From NCBI GenBank assembly GCA_009760885.1, contig CM019714.1, positions 4,706,312-4,770,311 of the forward strand: DNA of 64,000 bases. Reading direction: 5' to 3'. Source of the DNA: Achatina immaculata (taxonomy: Eukaryota; Mollusca; Gastropoda; Stylommatophora; Achatinidae). The first letter of the stretch is position 1; each line of letters begins with the position of its first letter. The notes beneath the pieces were generated by a model, which was given only the letters and a program-made list of their open reading frames with translations, was not told where the DNA came from and did not search any database. The translations under genes were made by a program, and so were the position numbers. Of the stretch, positions 22,774-33,249 are shown in pieces.

Positions 22774-23121
22774 GTTATAGAAAGACTTCCACAAAGCACA
22801 GACTTGGATGTTTTCAGCTGTTATAGAAAGACTTCCACAAAGCACAGACTTGGATGTTTTCAGCTGTTATAGAAAGACTTCCACAAAGCACAGACTTGGA
22901 TGTTTTCAGCTGTTATAGAAAGACTTCCACAAAGCACAGACTTGGATGTTTTCAGCTGTTATAGAAAGACTTCCACAAAGCACAGACTTGGATGTTTTCA
23001 GCTGTTATAGAAAGACTTCCACAAAGCACAGACTATGATGTTTTCAGCTGTTATAGAAAGACTTCCACAAAGCACAGACTTGGATATTTTCAGTTGTTAT
23101 AGAAAGACATCCACAAAGCAC
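22774..23121 (+). repeat. 46-bp minisatellite, copy 1, ~7.5 units
   Basis: GTTATAGAAAGACTTCCACA with AAGCACAGACTTGGATG repeats every 46 bp. The array is broken at 23121, where the second segmental copy starts directly with TGATCTGTTCATAATG. Confidence 0.95.
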
Positions 23122-23770
23122 ATGATCTGTTCATAATGTGAACATTTCCTGGTGATGTACGTCATGTCCGCTCACATTACCAGCTTATGATCTGTTCATA
23201 ATGTGAACATTTCCTGGTGATGTACGTCATGTCCGCTCACATTACCAGCTTATGATCTGTTCATAATGTGAACATTTCCTGGTGATGTACGTCATGTCCG
23301 CTCACATTACCAGCTTATGATCTGTTCATAATGTGAACATTTCCTGGTGATGTACGTCATGTCCGCTCACATTACCAGCTTATGATCTGTTCATAATGTG
23401 AACATTTTCCTGGTGATGTACGTCATGTCCGCTCACATTACCAGCTTATGATCTGTTCATAATGTGAACATTTTCCTGGTGATGTACGTCATGTCCGCTC
23501 ACATTACCAGCTTATGATCTGTTCATAATGTGAACATTTCCTGGTGATGTACATCATGTCCGCTCACATTACCAGCTTATGATCTGTTCATAATGTGAAC
23601 ATTTTCCTCATGATGTACATCATCTCCGCTCACATTACCAGCTTATGTCTGTTCATAATGTGAACATTTTCCTCATGATGTACATCATGTCCGCTCACAT
23701 TACCAGCTTATGTCTGTTCATAATGTGAACATTTTCCTCATGATGTACATCATCTCCGCTCACATTACCA
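23122..23770 (+). repeat. 65-bp minisatellite, copy 2
   Basis: Same unit as 21305-21962, with the same variant units at the right end, as part of the 1.81-kb duplication. Confidence 0.95.
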
Positions 23771-24199
23771 GCGTGTGTCTGGTGAGATTACGAGATTACA
23801 TTTTGTCAGGAAATATTGCTGACACTCTGTATCCCTGCTACAAGTAGAAAGTTCCCGCAGAAGCAGATTAGCCTGACCGTCCTGCTGGACAGATGTGATT
23901 GAGCGGTCATCTGGCGACAGATTTAACACCGGAGTGACACGACGCTGACTTATTAGTCCAGGCATTCATTTCTCAGCCATCATCTTCTTCGTCCTGTTCA
24001 AAACTCGCCACGTCTTTCCCAGTCACTCTTCCAGAACATCGTCCCCAGCTATTTGTCGTCACAAGCCAGCGCTTCTCATACTTTTTTTTTACGCGGAGCG
24101 TTCTTTCTTGTATATTGTATGGTCTGTGAAAAAAAGAGGAGCAGATATGATAAGACAGCGGAAAAAGTGAATCATGAACAATAGGCAAGTCTGCACAAA
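23771..24199. other. Unique spacer inside duplication, copy 2
   Basis: Near-identical to 21963-22387. The visible differences include one extra T in a T-run near 24082. Confidence 0.5.
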
Positions 24200-24556
24200 A
24201 ATCATTGGAAGCAGCAGAAATGTGATTTATTAAAAGAATGTTGCGAATCCCCTGGACAGCAAAAATAACTAATGAAGAATGTATGAGAAGAGCTGGAGAG
24301 ACAAAAAAATATTGTCAGAAAGATAAGAGAGAGAATGTACTTTCATAGGACATGCAATGAGAAGAGGGGGCATTGAAAATATTATAACAACAGGAAAAAT
24401 AGAAGGAAGAAGATTGAGAGAAATGATACTGGACAGTCTGACGGGATGGTGTGAGAGGAGATCAACAACTGAACTGATGGCCTGCTTGAAGGATCGTGTA
24501 CTCTGGAGAAGCATAGTAGCCAACACCAGTCGGCACGGCACCTGATGATGATGATG
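24200..24556 (+). mobile_element. Non-LTR retrotransposon 3' end, family B, duplicated copy
   Basis: Paralogue of 22388-22742 made by the segmental duplication, with a few substitutions (IEGRRLREMILDSL and TTELMACLKD). It carries the same (GAT)n tail and is followed by the same 46-bp array. Confidence 0.85.
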
Positions 24557-24585
24557 ATGAGCGGAAAAAAGATTCGATATTTCTT

Positions 24586-25065
24586 ATTGTTATAGAAAGA
24601 CTTCCACAAAGCACAGACTTGGATGTTTTCAGCTGTTATAGAAAGACTTCCACAAAGCACAGACTTGGATGTTTTCAGCTGTTATAGAAAGACTTCCACA
24701 AAGCACAGACTTGGATGTTTTCAGCTGTTATAGAAAGACTTCCACAAAGCACAGACTTGGATGTTTTCAGCTGTTATAGAAAGACTTCCACAAAGCACAG
24801 ACTTGGATGTTTTCAGCTGTTATAGAAAGACTTCCACAAAGCACAGACTATGATGTTTTCAGCTGTTATAGAAAGACTTCCACAAAGCACAGACTTGGAT
24901 ATTTTCAGTTGTTATAGAAAGACATCCACAAAGCACAGACTATGATGTTTCCAGCTGTTATAGAAAGACTTCTACAAAGCACAGACTATGATGTTTTCAG
25001 CTGTTATAGAAAGACATCCACAAAGCACAGACTTGGATGTTTCCAGCTGTTATAGAAAGCACAGG
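24586..25065 (+). repeat. 46-bp minisatellite, copy 2, ~10 units
   Basis: Same unit as 22774-23121 but extended by several units with ACTATGATG in place of ACTTGGATG. Confidence 0.95.
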
Positions 25066-25717
25066 TTGAGAGTGGCTGGGTGTAAACCACCTAAGTAAAC
25101 GTGTGCTAGCAGCAAGGAGCGCCATGTAAGACACAGCCAGGACACTGTACAAAGGCCAGCAACCCGCTTCTCAGTACTGGTATTGCCTGTTAGGTCCGCG
25201 GTCTGTACTGAACTATTTTTGGCGCATCCCGGTGGTGGCTGCGAGACCTGGCTTGTCAGGGCGTACAGTGACAGGTATGTAGGGCATCCACCTGTAGGAT
25301 GGGAGCATGTCCCAGCACACGTCTGTGCTCAGAAACCCTCAGGTGGCGGTCACTTTTGATGGCTGTTGTGACATTGGGAGTCGTAGTCAGGAATTTCATA
25401 GCACTACCTTAAAGGTGTGTCCATATTTGGTTCGTGTGTTCGGCATCTGTAGGCCGCTTAACACTGTCATTGCTGTGGGCAGAGTGATGTAGTGTGCCTC
25501 GCGCTGCAGTCAGGTATTGGCTGTTATTTTTCCGCTTTTTTTTTAACGAGTGGATGATCTGGAGGGCGACGGTGAGCATAGCTCCCGCTTTCACAGTCCT
25601 CCCACTTTCAAATGTACTAGCACTCCCCGGTGTGTGTTTTAACATAGGTTGGTGGGTGAGAGGGGAGGAGATAGGAAGATAGGACGTTGTCTAATACAAG
25701 TGCTGAAGGCGTGTGAC
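25066..25717. other. No gene seen
   Basis: Unique sequence with moderate GC. Short opposing frames of 60-78 codons have no recognised domain. Confidence 0.5.
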
Positions 25718-26053
25718 AGGAGGCGTGGCTGACTGTATGATACTCACTGTGTGATTGATAGGAGGCGTGGCTGACTGTATGATGCTCACTGTGTGATTGA
25801 TAGGAGGCGTGGCTGACTGTATGATGCTCACTGTGTGATTGATAGGAGGCGTGGCTGACTGTATGATGCTCACTGTGTGATTGATAGGAGGCGTGGCTGA
25901 CTGTATGATGCTCACTGTGTGATTGATAGGAGGCGTGGCTGACTGTATGATGCTCACTGTGTGATTGATAGGAGGCGTGGCTGACTGTATGATACTCACT
26001 GTGTGATTGATAGGAGGCGTGGCTGACTGTATGATACTCGCTGTGTGATCAGA
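25718..26053 (+). repeat. 42-bp minisatellite, 8 copies
   Basis: GTGTGATTGATAGGAGGCGT with GGCTGACTGTATGATGCTCA repeats every 42 bp with almost no change. Because 42 is 14 codons, a minus frame reads SIIQSATPPINHTV repeatedly. Confidence 0.95.
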
Positions 26054-26080
26054 GACTGAAGCAGTACTTGTGCGTGGAGC

Positions 26081-26120
26081 TGGGTGTAGAAATGTTCCGT
26101 TTATGAATGAGTTGCATGTA
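26081..26120 (+). repeat. 32-bp minisatellite, left remnant beside Tc1 insertion
   Basis: This is one unit (GTAGAAATGTTCCGTTTATG and AATGAGTTG) of the array that resumes at 28653. The TA at 26119-26120 is the left half of the transposon target duplication. Confidence 0.85.
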
Positions 26121-26150
26121 TACTCACGGAAAAAAGTCAGTGTGCACTGC
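26121..26150 (+). repeat. Tc1 left terminal inverted repeat
   Basis: It begins TACTCACGGAAAAAAGT and runs to GTGCACTGC. It is the inverted partner of 28623-28652. Confidence 0.85.
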
Positions 26151-26343
26151 GTTAAAAAGCACCATGAACGTGCTCAGGTGATGATTGAAATAAAAGTTTG
26201 GGCTAATTCTTGGCGGTTTCCAGAACGATTGTGTCGTCTTCGCAACCTGCGGTCCAGTTCATCCCAGGTCCGGTGAAACTGCTGGCCGTGGCAAGACAGT
26301 AATCTGATGCTGCTGAAAGTGGTCCCTGACCACACGTGCGACG

Positions 26344-26877
26344 TGTGGACGAGCGTTATCCTGCTGCAGTATCAGGTCTTGACCATTAGCATCCAGAAGA
26401 GGCATTACGTGGCGTGTAATGATTTCGTCCCTATATCGTAAACCTGTAAGGTTGCCATTGAGGAGGACTAGGTTTGTTCGGCCAGCATAGGAAATTCCTC
26501 TCCAAACCATTACACGGCCTCCTCTTCTCCTATCCACCTCTAGCACACAGTTATTCGCATAGAGTTCTCCTCTTCGCCTGTACACTAAAGCACGCCCATC
26601 ATGGCCTTGATGTGGACGAGCGTTAACCTGCTGCAGTATCAGGTCTTGTCCATTAGCATCCAGAAAAGGCATTACGTGGCGTGTAATTATTTCGTCCCTA
26701 TATCGTAAACCTGTAAGGTTGCCATTGAGGAAGACTAGGTTTGTTCGGCCAGCATAGGAAATTCCTCTCCAAACCATTACACTCCCTCCTCTTCTCCTAT
26801 CCACCTCTAGCACACAGTTATTCGCAAAGCGTTCTCCTCTTCGCCTGTACACTAAAGCACGCCCATCATGGCCTTGC
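26344..26877 (-). repeat. 267-bp in-frame tandem duplication in transposase
   Basis: TGTGGACGAGCGTTANCCTG starts at 26344 and again at 26611, a period of 267 bp or 89 codons. Both copies encode GHDGRALVYRRRGE through GQDLILQQ.NARPH. The copies differ in places: QQVNARPHQ versus QQDNARPHV, and GGSVMVW versus GGRVMVW. Confidence 0.9.
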
Positions 26878-27021
26878 AGACAGAATCTGGACTCACCAGT
26901 GAGTAGGATCCGTCTCCGTAGATGATAGAGCCATGCCACGTTGTCAGACAGGTTTGTCTGTGGCGAACTGTCAGTACTGGTCTAACTGCAGGCCTATGAA
27001 GTAAGAGATTTACATCTCTGA

Positions 27022-27510
27022 GATAGTGGCGAGGATTCGTCCTCCTGGACAAAAGCTCCGTCCTGGTCACAACTAGGAAGGGTAGCGGCCACGACCACAA
27101 AATGCTGAAGTCGGAGACACTAGACCAGTGCAGTCTAGACAGGCAACCACCTCTCACCCGACGGGGATATATGCGTATCCTTTACACGCTGAGGTTTTCC
27201 TGTGAGAAAGTCCAACCCTGGACTAGATGGACAACCACCTTTCACCCAGCGGGGATATACTGATATCCAAAACACGTCGAGGTTTTCGGGTGAGAAAGTC
27301 CAACTCTAGATTAAACTGATGCAACGAAAACCACGGTGTCACGCAATCCCGCTTCCGAGACCCACCAAGAATACAGGCTCAAGCCCCGCGATACTCTGAA
27401 CCTCTTGAAGTCCTCTCGGGGACCACATGACCAATTAAAGACCACAGGAGTAAATTCAGTAGGATCACGGGGCGATCTTGGTGGTAGAAGCGAACGAAGA
27501 TGAAGAAGAA
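27022..27510. mobile_element. Insertion of about 490 bp within transposase
   Basis: The family normally goes directly from RTVRNRLRE to a RRPxxxPVLTxRH segment. Here the two are about 490 bp apart, and the bases at both edges are similar (TTCAGAGAGGT and CTCAGAGATGT on the minus strand), as if a target had been duplicated. The insert carries two 88-bp tandem units and no protein that I recognise. Confidence 0.6.
27135..27310 (+). repeat. 88-bp direct repeat, 2 units
   Basis: CTAGA(C/T)GGNCAACCACCT, CGGGGATATA and GAGGTTTTC with TGAGAAAGTCCAAC occur in order at 27135 and 27223. They are diverged by roughly one base in six. Confidence 0.8.
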
Positions 27511-28002
27511 CCTCTCTGAATCTGTTCCTCACTGTCCTGCCCGACACTAGTCTTAAACCTGGAATGTTGCAGGCAGTCCATGTTGCCTGGAGAAACCTGT
27601 TACGAAGGTGCATGAAGTGGATGTAGCGGTCTTGTGCAAGGGTGGTAACTCGTGGTCTACCGCTTCTATGGCAGTCAGCAACGGAACCACTGGTTAAAAC
27701 GACTTTGAAGGCGTGATATTGTGCTTCTGTGAACATTAAAATATTGAGATACTGCTGTTACTGTTTATACAGCAGTTAACATCCCAACAGCCATTTCTCG
27801 CTGATGTTCGTTCAGTCTTGGCATGATGAAAAAAGATGTTTATGTTGGAATTCCACTATTCCTTTCTTCAACGATTACGTGAAGAGATCTCTGAGAACAG
27901 AATTACACACTTACCCTCATTTTATCCGTGGTCAGTAACCAATCATGGATCACTGCACGTGATTTCACTGGAGCTGTGGTTATTTCCCCATGAATAGTGC
28001 GA

Positions 28003-28575
28003 TCAACTTCGTGCAGCACAGAGAAGTAGACAACACTCAGACAAAACTTCGTGCAGCACAGGGAAGTAGACAACACTCAGACAAAACTTCATGCAGCACA
28101 GGGAAGTAGACAACACTCAGACAAAACGTCGTGCAGCACAGAGAAGTAGACAACACTCAGACAAAACTTCGTGCAGCACGGGGAAGTGTACAACACTCAG
28201 ACAAAACTTCGTGCAGCACGGGGAAGTGTACAACACTCAGACAAAACTTCGTGCAGAACGGGGAAGTGTACAACACTCAGACAAAACTTCGTGCAGCACG
28301 GGGAAGTGTACAACACTCAGACAAAACTTCGTGCAGAACGGGGAAGTGTACAACACTCAGACAAAACTTCGTGCAGAACGGGGAAGTGTACAACACTCAG
28401 ACAAAACTTCGTGCAGCACGGGGAAGTATACAACACTCAGACAAAACTTCATGCAGCGCGGGGAAGTGTACAACACTCAGACAAAACTTCGTGCAGAACG
28501 GGGAAGTGGACAACACTCAGACAAAACTTCGTGCAGCACGGGGAAGTGGACAACACTCAGACAAAACTTTGTGCC
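28003..28575 (+). repeat. 40-bp minisatellite inside Tc1 element, ~14 copies
   Basis: CTTCGTGCAGCACGGGGAAG with ACAACACTCAGACAAAA repeats every 40 bp between the transposase start and the right TIR. Unit length 40 makes all three forward frames cycle through one peptide (QTKLRAARGSVQHSDKTSC), so none of the overlapping 145-170-codon frames is a gene. Confidence 0.95.
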
Positions 28576-28622
28576 AAATTTGATTTCATTTCACTCATGA
28601 CAACGTGATTGGTGTACTGACA

Positions 28623-28652
28623 CCACTGCACACTTACTTTTTTCCATGAGTA
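28623..28652 (-). repeat. Tc1 right terminal inverted repeat
   Basis: The reverse complement reads TACTCATGGAAAAAAGTAAG and pairs with 26121-26150. It is followed by TA and by the resumed 32-bp array. Confidence 0.85.
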
Positions 28653-29012
28653 TAGAAATGTTCCGTTTATGAATGAGTTGGATGTAGAAATGTTCCGTTT
28701 ATGAATGAGTTGGATGTAGAAATGTTCCGTTAATGAATTAGGTGGCTATAGAAATGTTCCGTTTATGAATGAGTTGGATATAGAAATGTTCCTTTATGAA
28801 TGAGTTGGATGTAGAAATGTTCCGTTTATGAATGAGTTGGATGTAGAAAAGTTCTGTTTATGAATGAGTTGGACGTAGAAATATTTCGTTTATGAATGAG
28901 TTGTGTGTAGAAATATTTCGTTTATGAATGAGTTGGGTGTAGAAATGTTTCGTTTACGAATGAGTTATGTGTAGAAATGTTTCGTTTACGAATGAGTTGG
29001 ATAGTAGAAAAA
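28653..29012 (+). repeat. 32-bp minisatellite, ~11 copies
   Basis: GTAGAAATGTTCCGTTTATG with AATGAGTTGGAT repeats every 32 bp, with some units one or two bases short. It continues the unit left of the transposon at 26081-26120. Confidence 0.95.
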
Positions 29013-29139
29013 TGAAGTGTGTGTGTGTGTGTGTGTGTGTGCTTGCTTGTCTTCCAAATCATCACAAAGAATGAGAGTACAAACGTAGCTCCGAACAGTC
29101 TGCTCTCTAAGGTTTTTCTGCTTTGTGTGCACACTTTTC

Positions 29140-29179
<40 letters not shown>

Positions 29180-29735
29180 ACATTTGTGAGTCGTAAAATC
29201 AAAATTACAGTGCTAAAGTTCTCATAGAAAAGAAACTAAAATCCAGAGAAATGTGGGAACAAACTCATGTAGCGCTGTCATAGTTTTCTTCACTGCTACT
29301 GTAGCACAATGTAACATAAGAATGTTGACAAATAACAGGTGTGAACTGTTGTTGTTATTATTATTATTATTTTGCGCGACATGTATGTATGTGTGTGTTT
29401 GTATGCGCGCGCACGTCCTTGTTGCCAGGCAACTTAAAGAAAACATTGATTGAAATGCTGGCGGAGACGTAGAGAAACGTTCCTCTGTCACATTCAGTGA
29501 GCTGTGCTGTCTGTGTGTCTTTTCTGTTTGTTCTTCATCTGCTTAGCGACTAGAACGTTCGCTGTAGATTAATCTTATTGAACGAGACTTTTTTGTGGGG
29601 GGGTGGGGGTGGGGTGTAGTACACTCTTGTCGGATGTAATCTAGTCTTGGTAAATGTAGTCTAGTCTTGGTAAATGTAGTCTAGTCTTGTTGGGTGAAGT
29701 TATCTTGCGAGTTGAAGAGTATAGTTGGATTGATA
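29013..29735. other. Microsatellites, no gene
   Basis: (GT)n at 29017-29041, (CT)n at 29141-29175 and (TTA/TTG)n at about 29347-29373. A G-run follows at 29596-29612, and three 20-bp units with CTAGTCTTGGTAAATGTA lie at 29640-29690. No coherent protein is seen. Confidence 0.7.
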
Positions 29736-30165
29736 ACTTTTATCCTGGCTATTGTTTGATTGACAATTTTTGTTTGATTGACAAGTTTTATCTTGGCGAT
29801 TGTTTGATTGACAAATTTTATCTTGGTTATTGTTTGATTGACAAGTTTTATCTTGGTTATTGTTTGCTTAACACGCATTATCTTGGCTATTGTTTGATTG
29901 ACAAGTTTTATCTTGACTATTGTTTGATTGATCAGTTTTATCTTTGCTATTGTTTAATTGACAAGTTTTATATTGGCTGTTGTTTGATTGACAAGTTTTA
30001 TCTTGGCTGGTGTTTGATTGACAAGTTTTATTTTGGCTATTGTTTGATTGACAAGTTTTATATTGGCTGGTGTTTGATTGACAAGTTTTATCTTTGCTAT
30101 TGTTTGATTAACAAGTTTTATCTTTGCTATTGTTTGATTGACAAGTTTTATCTTAGATGCTGTTG
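29736..30165 (+). repeat. 30-bp minisatellite, ~14 copies
   Basis: GATTGACAAGTTTTATCTTG with GCTATTGTTT repeats every 30 bp. Being ten codons long, it keeps frames open on both strands (DKFYLGYCLI forward, NQTIAKIKLV reverse). Confidence 0.95.
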
Positions 30166-30514
30166 GATGAAAGTCTTTCACCGTGGCTGTTTGTACTTGT
30201 GGCTGCAGTCATGTGACATTCAGTATAATAAAGATAGGACACAAAGCCGTGACATACAAAACAATATGAAAGTTATATGGTTCAGTTTGACATGCGATGG
30301 ACGAGAAATAGATTTGAGAAGTTAAATTTGGCACGTCACCTGCGTCATGTTGTCAGCCTAATGCCAGATTGTTACACATTCTTGTCTCCTTTGTGCATTT
30401 TTTTTCCCTGTATTTTATGCTGTACGTTAAGGGAACATCACATGTCATAAATAAAACAACTGCAGTTTTGTATGCAGTGCTTGGTCGCTGGTGACACGCA
30501 CCCAGCAGGGAATA
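30166..30514. other. No gene seen
   Basis: Unique sequence between arrays, with no signal recognised. Confidence 0.5.
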
Positions 30515-31203
30515 CCTGTGATAGAAATGTTTATCTACTTTCATGTTTCTACCACGTCCACGAAAGTGAGAAAACGTGTGATAGATTTATCTACTTTCAT
30601 GTTTCTACCACGCCCATGAAAGTGAGAAAACGTGTGATAGATTTATCTACTTTCATATTTCTACCACGTCCAGGAAAGTGAGAAAACGTGTGATAGATTT
30701 ATCTACTTTCATATTTCTACCACGTCCAGGAAAGTGAGAAAACGTGTGATAGATTTATCTACTTTCATATTTCTACCACGTCCAGGAAAGTGAGAAAACG
30801 TGTGATAGATTTATCTACTTTCATATTTCTACCACGTCCAGGAAAGTGAGAAAACGTGTGATAGATTTATCTACTTTCATATTTCAACCACGTCCAGGAA
30901 AGTGAGAAAACGTGTGATAGATTTATCTACTTTCATATTTCTACCACGTCCAGGAAAGTGAGAAAACGTGTGATAGATTTATCTACTTTCATATTTCTAC
31001 CACGTCCAGGAAAGTGAGAAAACGTGTGATAGATTTATCTACTTTCATATTTCAACCACGTCCAGGAAAGTGAGAAAACGTGTGATAGATTTATCTACTT
31101 TCATATTTCAACCACGTCCAGGAAAGTGAGAAAACGTGTGATAGATTTATCTACTTTCATATTTCTACCACGTCCAGGAAAGTGAGAAAACGTGTGATAG
31201 ATT
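30515..31203 (+). repeat. 56-bp minisatellite, ~12 copies
   Basis: GTGATAGATTTATCTACTTT, CATATTTCTACCACGTCC and AGGAAAGTGAGAAAACGT repeat every 56 bp (30721, 30777 and on). The first two units are the most diverged; the rest are nearly identical. Confidence 0.95.
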
Positions 31204-31450
31204 TCCTTCACTCTTGCCGTGTCTTACCAGCGCTAGAACCTTCACATTGTGCAGTGATTGTAATTTGTGTCTAGTGAACAGTTACCTTATCGTTTCTGTT
31301 GCGAAACATTCTAAACACAGAAGTTGCCTGTTGACCCTTTTTTTTTTTAAGTGGGTAGTGACAAGAGGAGGAATGTCAGGCAGCTTGTGTGTAGCAAGAG
31401 TGACGGGTACTTGACCTGCTTCTGTCTCGTGGTAGCGGTATCAGTTCCCG

Positions 31451-32120
31451 GCTGTTCATAGCCAGGCATATAATCCTGTGATGTTCTAGCACTGTTCATA
31501 GCCAGGCATATAATCCTGTGATGTTCTAGCACTGTTCATAGCCAGGCATATAATCCTGTGATGTTCTAGCACTGTTCATAGCCAGGCATATAATCCTGTG
31601 ATGTTCTAGCACTGTTCATAGCCAGGCATATAATCCTGTGATGTTCTAGCACTGTTCATAGCCAGGCATATAATCCTGTGATGTTCTAGCACTGTTCATA
31701 GTCAGGCATATAATCCTGTGATGTTCTAGCACTGTTCATAGCCAGGCATATAATCCTGTGATGTTCTAGCACTGTTCATAGCCAGGCATATAATCCTGTG
31801 ATGTTCTAGCACTGTTCATAGCCAGGCATATAATCCTGTGATGTTCTAGCACTGTTCATAGCCAGGCATATAATCCTGTGATGTTCTAGCACTGTTCATA
31901 GCCAGGCATATAATCCTGTGATGTTCTAGCACTGTTCATAGCCAGGCATATAATCCTGTGATGTTCTAGCACTGTTCATAGCCAGGCATATAATCCTGTG
32001 ATGTTCTAGCACTGTTCATAGCCAGGCATATAATCCTGTGATGTTCTAGCACTGTTCATAGCCAGGCATATAATCCTGTGATGTTCTAGCACTGTTCATA
32101 GCCAGACATATAATCCTGTG
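31451..32120 (+). repeat. 40-bp minisatellite, ~17 near-identical copies
   Basis: CTGTTCATAGCCAGGCATAT with AATCCTGTGATGTTCTAGCA repeats every 40 bp with only one or two base changes in 670 bp. It is the most homogeneous array in the window. There are no variable spacers, so it is not a CRISPR. Confidence 0.97.
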
Positions 32121-32127
32121 AAAGCTG

Positions 32128-32196
32128 TATGATGAAGGGCAGAATGTTAGACGGGCCTGCCTGCCCAATTCTTAACCCTTTGAAAATAAACTATGT
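32128..32196 (+). repeat. Dispersed 3'-end-like block, copy 1
   Basis: GATGAAGGGCAGAATGTTAG, ACGGGCCTGC, TGCCCAATTCT and ACCCTTTGAAAATAAA match a block at 47480-47545. An AATAAA signal and a TTCGTTCG tail suggest the 3' end of a SINE or LINE. A short stem GGGC/GCCC is possible. Confidence 0.55.
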
Positions 32197-32868
32197 TCTT
32201 TCGTTCGTCCTGACTTAAAAAAAAAATCTTGTTTGTAAAACTGAAGAAATAACTCAGCCCACTTTCATAGAAGATGTTGTAATAGAGACGGCGGCAGGGT
32301 TTTACTGTCAGCAGTAGCGAAAAATAATAAGAGTGTTGTCTTGGAACTAGAAGGCGACAGACAGACAAATCAATAAGTGAGCTGCCACTGGTTTGAGGAC
32401 AGTTGGTAGACTCGGCCAAGGAGATAGCTAGCTTCGTTTTGTTGAAGGTTAGCACAGATCGTTTGCCTGGCGAGCCTGTGACATCTGCATACCTGGCCGC
32501 CCAGTGTGTTGTTGTCACAAGCTCGTTCTTTGAGGGCTTGTTATCTCATTGAAATTTATTGGTCGCTCTGGAGTGGGGTTTTACACGCTACAGGTTATCT
32601 GTGCTGACTTCTGTGTGTGTGTGTGTGTGTGTGTGTTTATGGCCATAAGGCACACCTTAAAAGGGATACATTCCTGTGATTACAGGCAAGCAGTGGAATT
32701 TACAGGTAGGTTGTGGCATGATTGTGAGTTCCGATAGATCGCCCGACATCTACAGACCGATCGAGGTAAGTGTTTGACAGGAACACTCGGAGGTTGTGTT
32801 TGTTCACAGGATCAGGCTTGCATACATAATTAGAATCTCTGTTTGTCTCTGGCCAGGACTCCAGATTT
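32197..32868. other. No gene seen
   Basis: Unique sequence with (GT)n at about 32611-32635. A minus frame of 123 codons at 32147-32518 overlaps the dispersed block and shows no known domain. Confidence 0.5.
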
Positions 32869-33205
32869 AGACTTTGTTGAGGGAGGCACGAGACTCGAGA
32901 TTTAGGCTTTGTTGAGGAAAACATAGGACTCGGGATTTAGACTTCGGTGAGGGAAACATAGGACTCGGGATTTAGACTTTGTTGTGGGAAACATAGAACT
33001 CGGGATTTAGACTTTGTTGAGAGAAACACAAGCTCAGGATTTAGACTTTGTTGAGGGAAACAGAACTCAGGATTTAGACTTTGTTGAGGGAAAAAAGGAC
33101 TCGGGATTTAGACTTTGTTGTGGGAAACATAGGACTCGGGATTTAGACTTTGTTGTGGGAAACACAGGACTCGGGATTTAGACTTTGTTGAGGGGAAACA
33201 ATCTG
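32869..33205 (+). repeat. 35-bp minisatellite, ~9 copies
   Basis: GGACTCGGGATTTAGACTTT with GTTGTGGGAAACATA repeats at about 35 bp, with several units shortened. It borders an unrelated 35-bp array. Confidence 0.9.
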
Positions 33206-33249
33206 ACATTGAACTTATTGAGATATTTCCTGGAAAATTTTATCTTTAT

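Larger units (their letters stand above)
21305..25065. repeat. Tandem segmental duplication, 1.81 kb x 2
   Basis: Two consecutive blocks (about 21305-23121 and 23122-25065) share the same order: a 65-bp array, about 430 bp of unique DNA, a family B retrotransposon end and a 46-bp array. Landmarks are offset by 1810-1812 bp (for example 21955 versus 23765 and 22545 versus 24357). Unique parts are nearly identical. The second 46-bp array is longer. Confidence 0.9.
26166..27826 (-). pseudogene. Tc1-like transposase pseudogene
   Basis: The minus strand starts at about 27826 with MPRLNEHQREMAVGML, then a stop, then VSQYFNVHRSTISRLQSR. After a frameshift it reads GRPRVTT and LRNRFLQAT, with RTVRNRFRE at about 27510-27535, which is the paired HTH DNA-binding part. 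The catalytic half resumes near 27000 with HRPAVRPVLTVRHRQ. It then shows LLTGESRFC where the family has TDESRF (first Asp lost), a duplicated 89-residue segment, QQDNARPH with the second Asp in one copy, and SPDLG. Near 26260 about 20 bases are missing where SPDLNPIEHLWD is expected, so the third acidic residue is deleted and the frame shifts to WDELDRRLRRRHNRSGNRQE. It cannot be active. Confidence 0.85.
26121..28652 (-). mobile_element. Tc1/mariner-type element, full length but dead
   Basis: The ends are inverted repeats: TACTCACGGAAAAAAGTCAG at 26121 and, as reverse complement of the right end, TACTCATGGAAAAAAGTAAG at 28652. About 26 of 30 bases match. Both are flanked by TA (26119-26120 and 28653-28654), the normal Tc1/mariner target duplication. 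The element is 2.5 kb rather than the usual 1.3-1.7 kb because of three internal additions: a 267-bp tandem duplication, an insertion of about 490 bp and a 40-bp minisatellite. The transposase is on the minus strand. Confidence 0.9.

Noticed and set aside
28091..28608. Three overlapping frames of 145-170 codons
   Set aside because: A 40-bp unit makes each forward frame cycle through the same peptide. The array lies inside a dead transposon.
31451..32120. CRISPR-like regular 40-bp repeats
   Set aside because: Units are contiguous with no variable spacers and the genome is eukaryotic.
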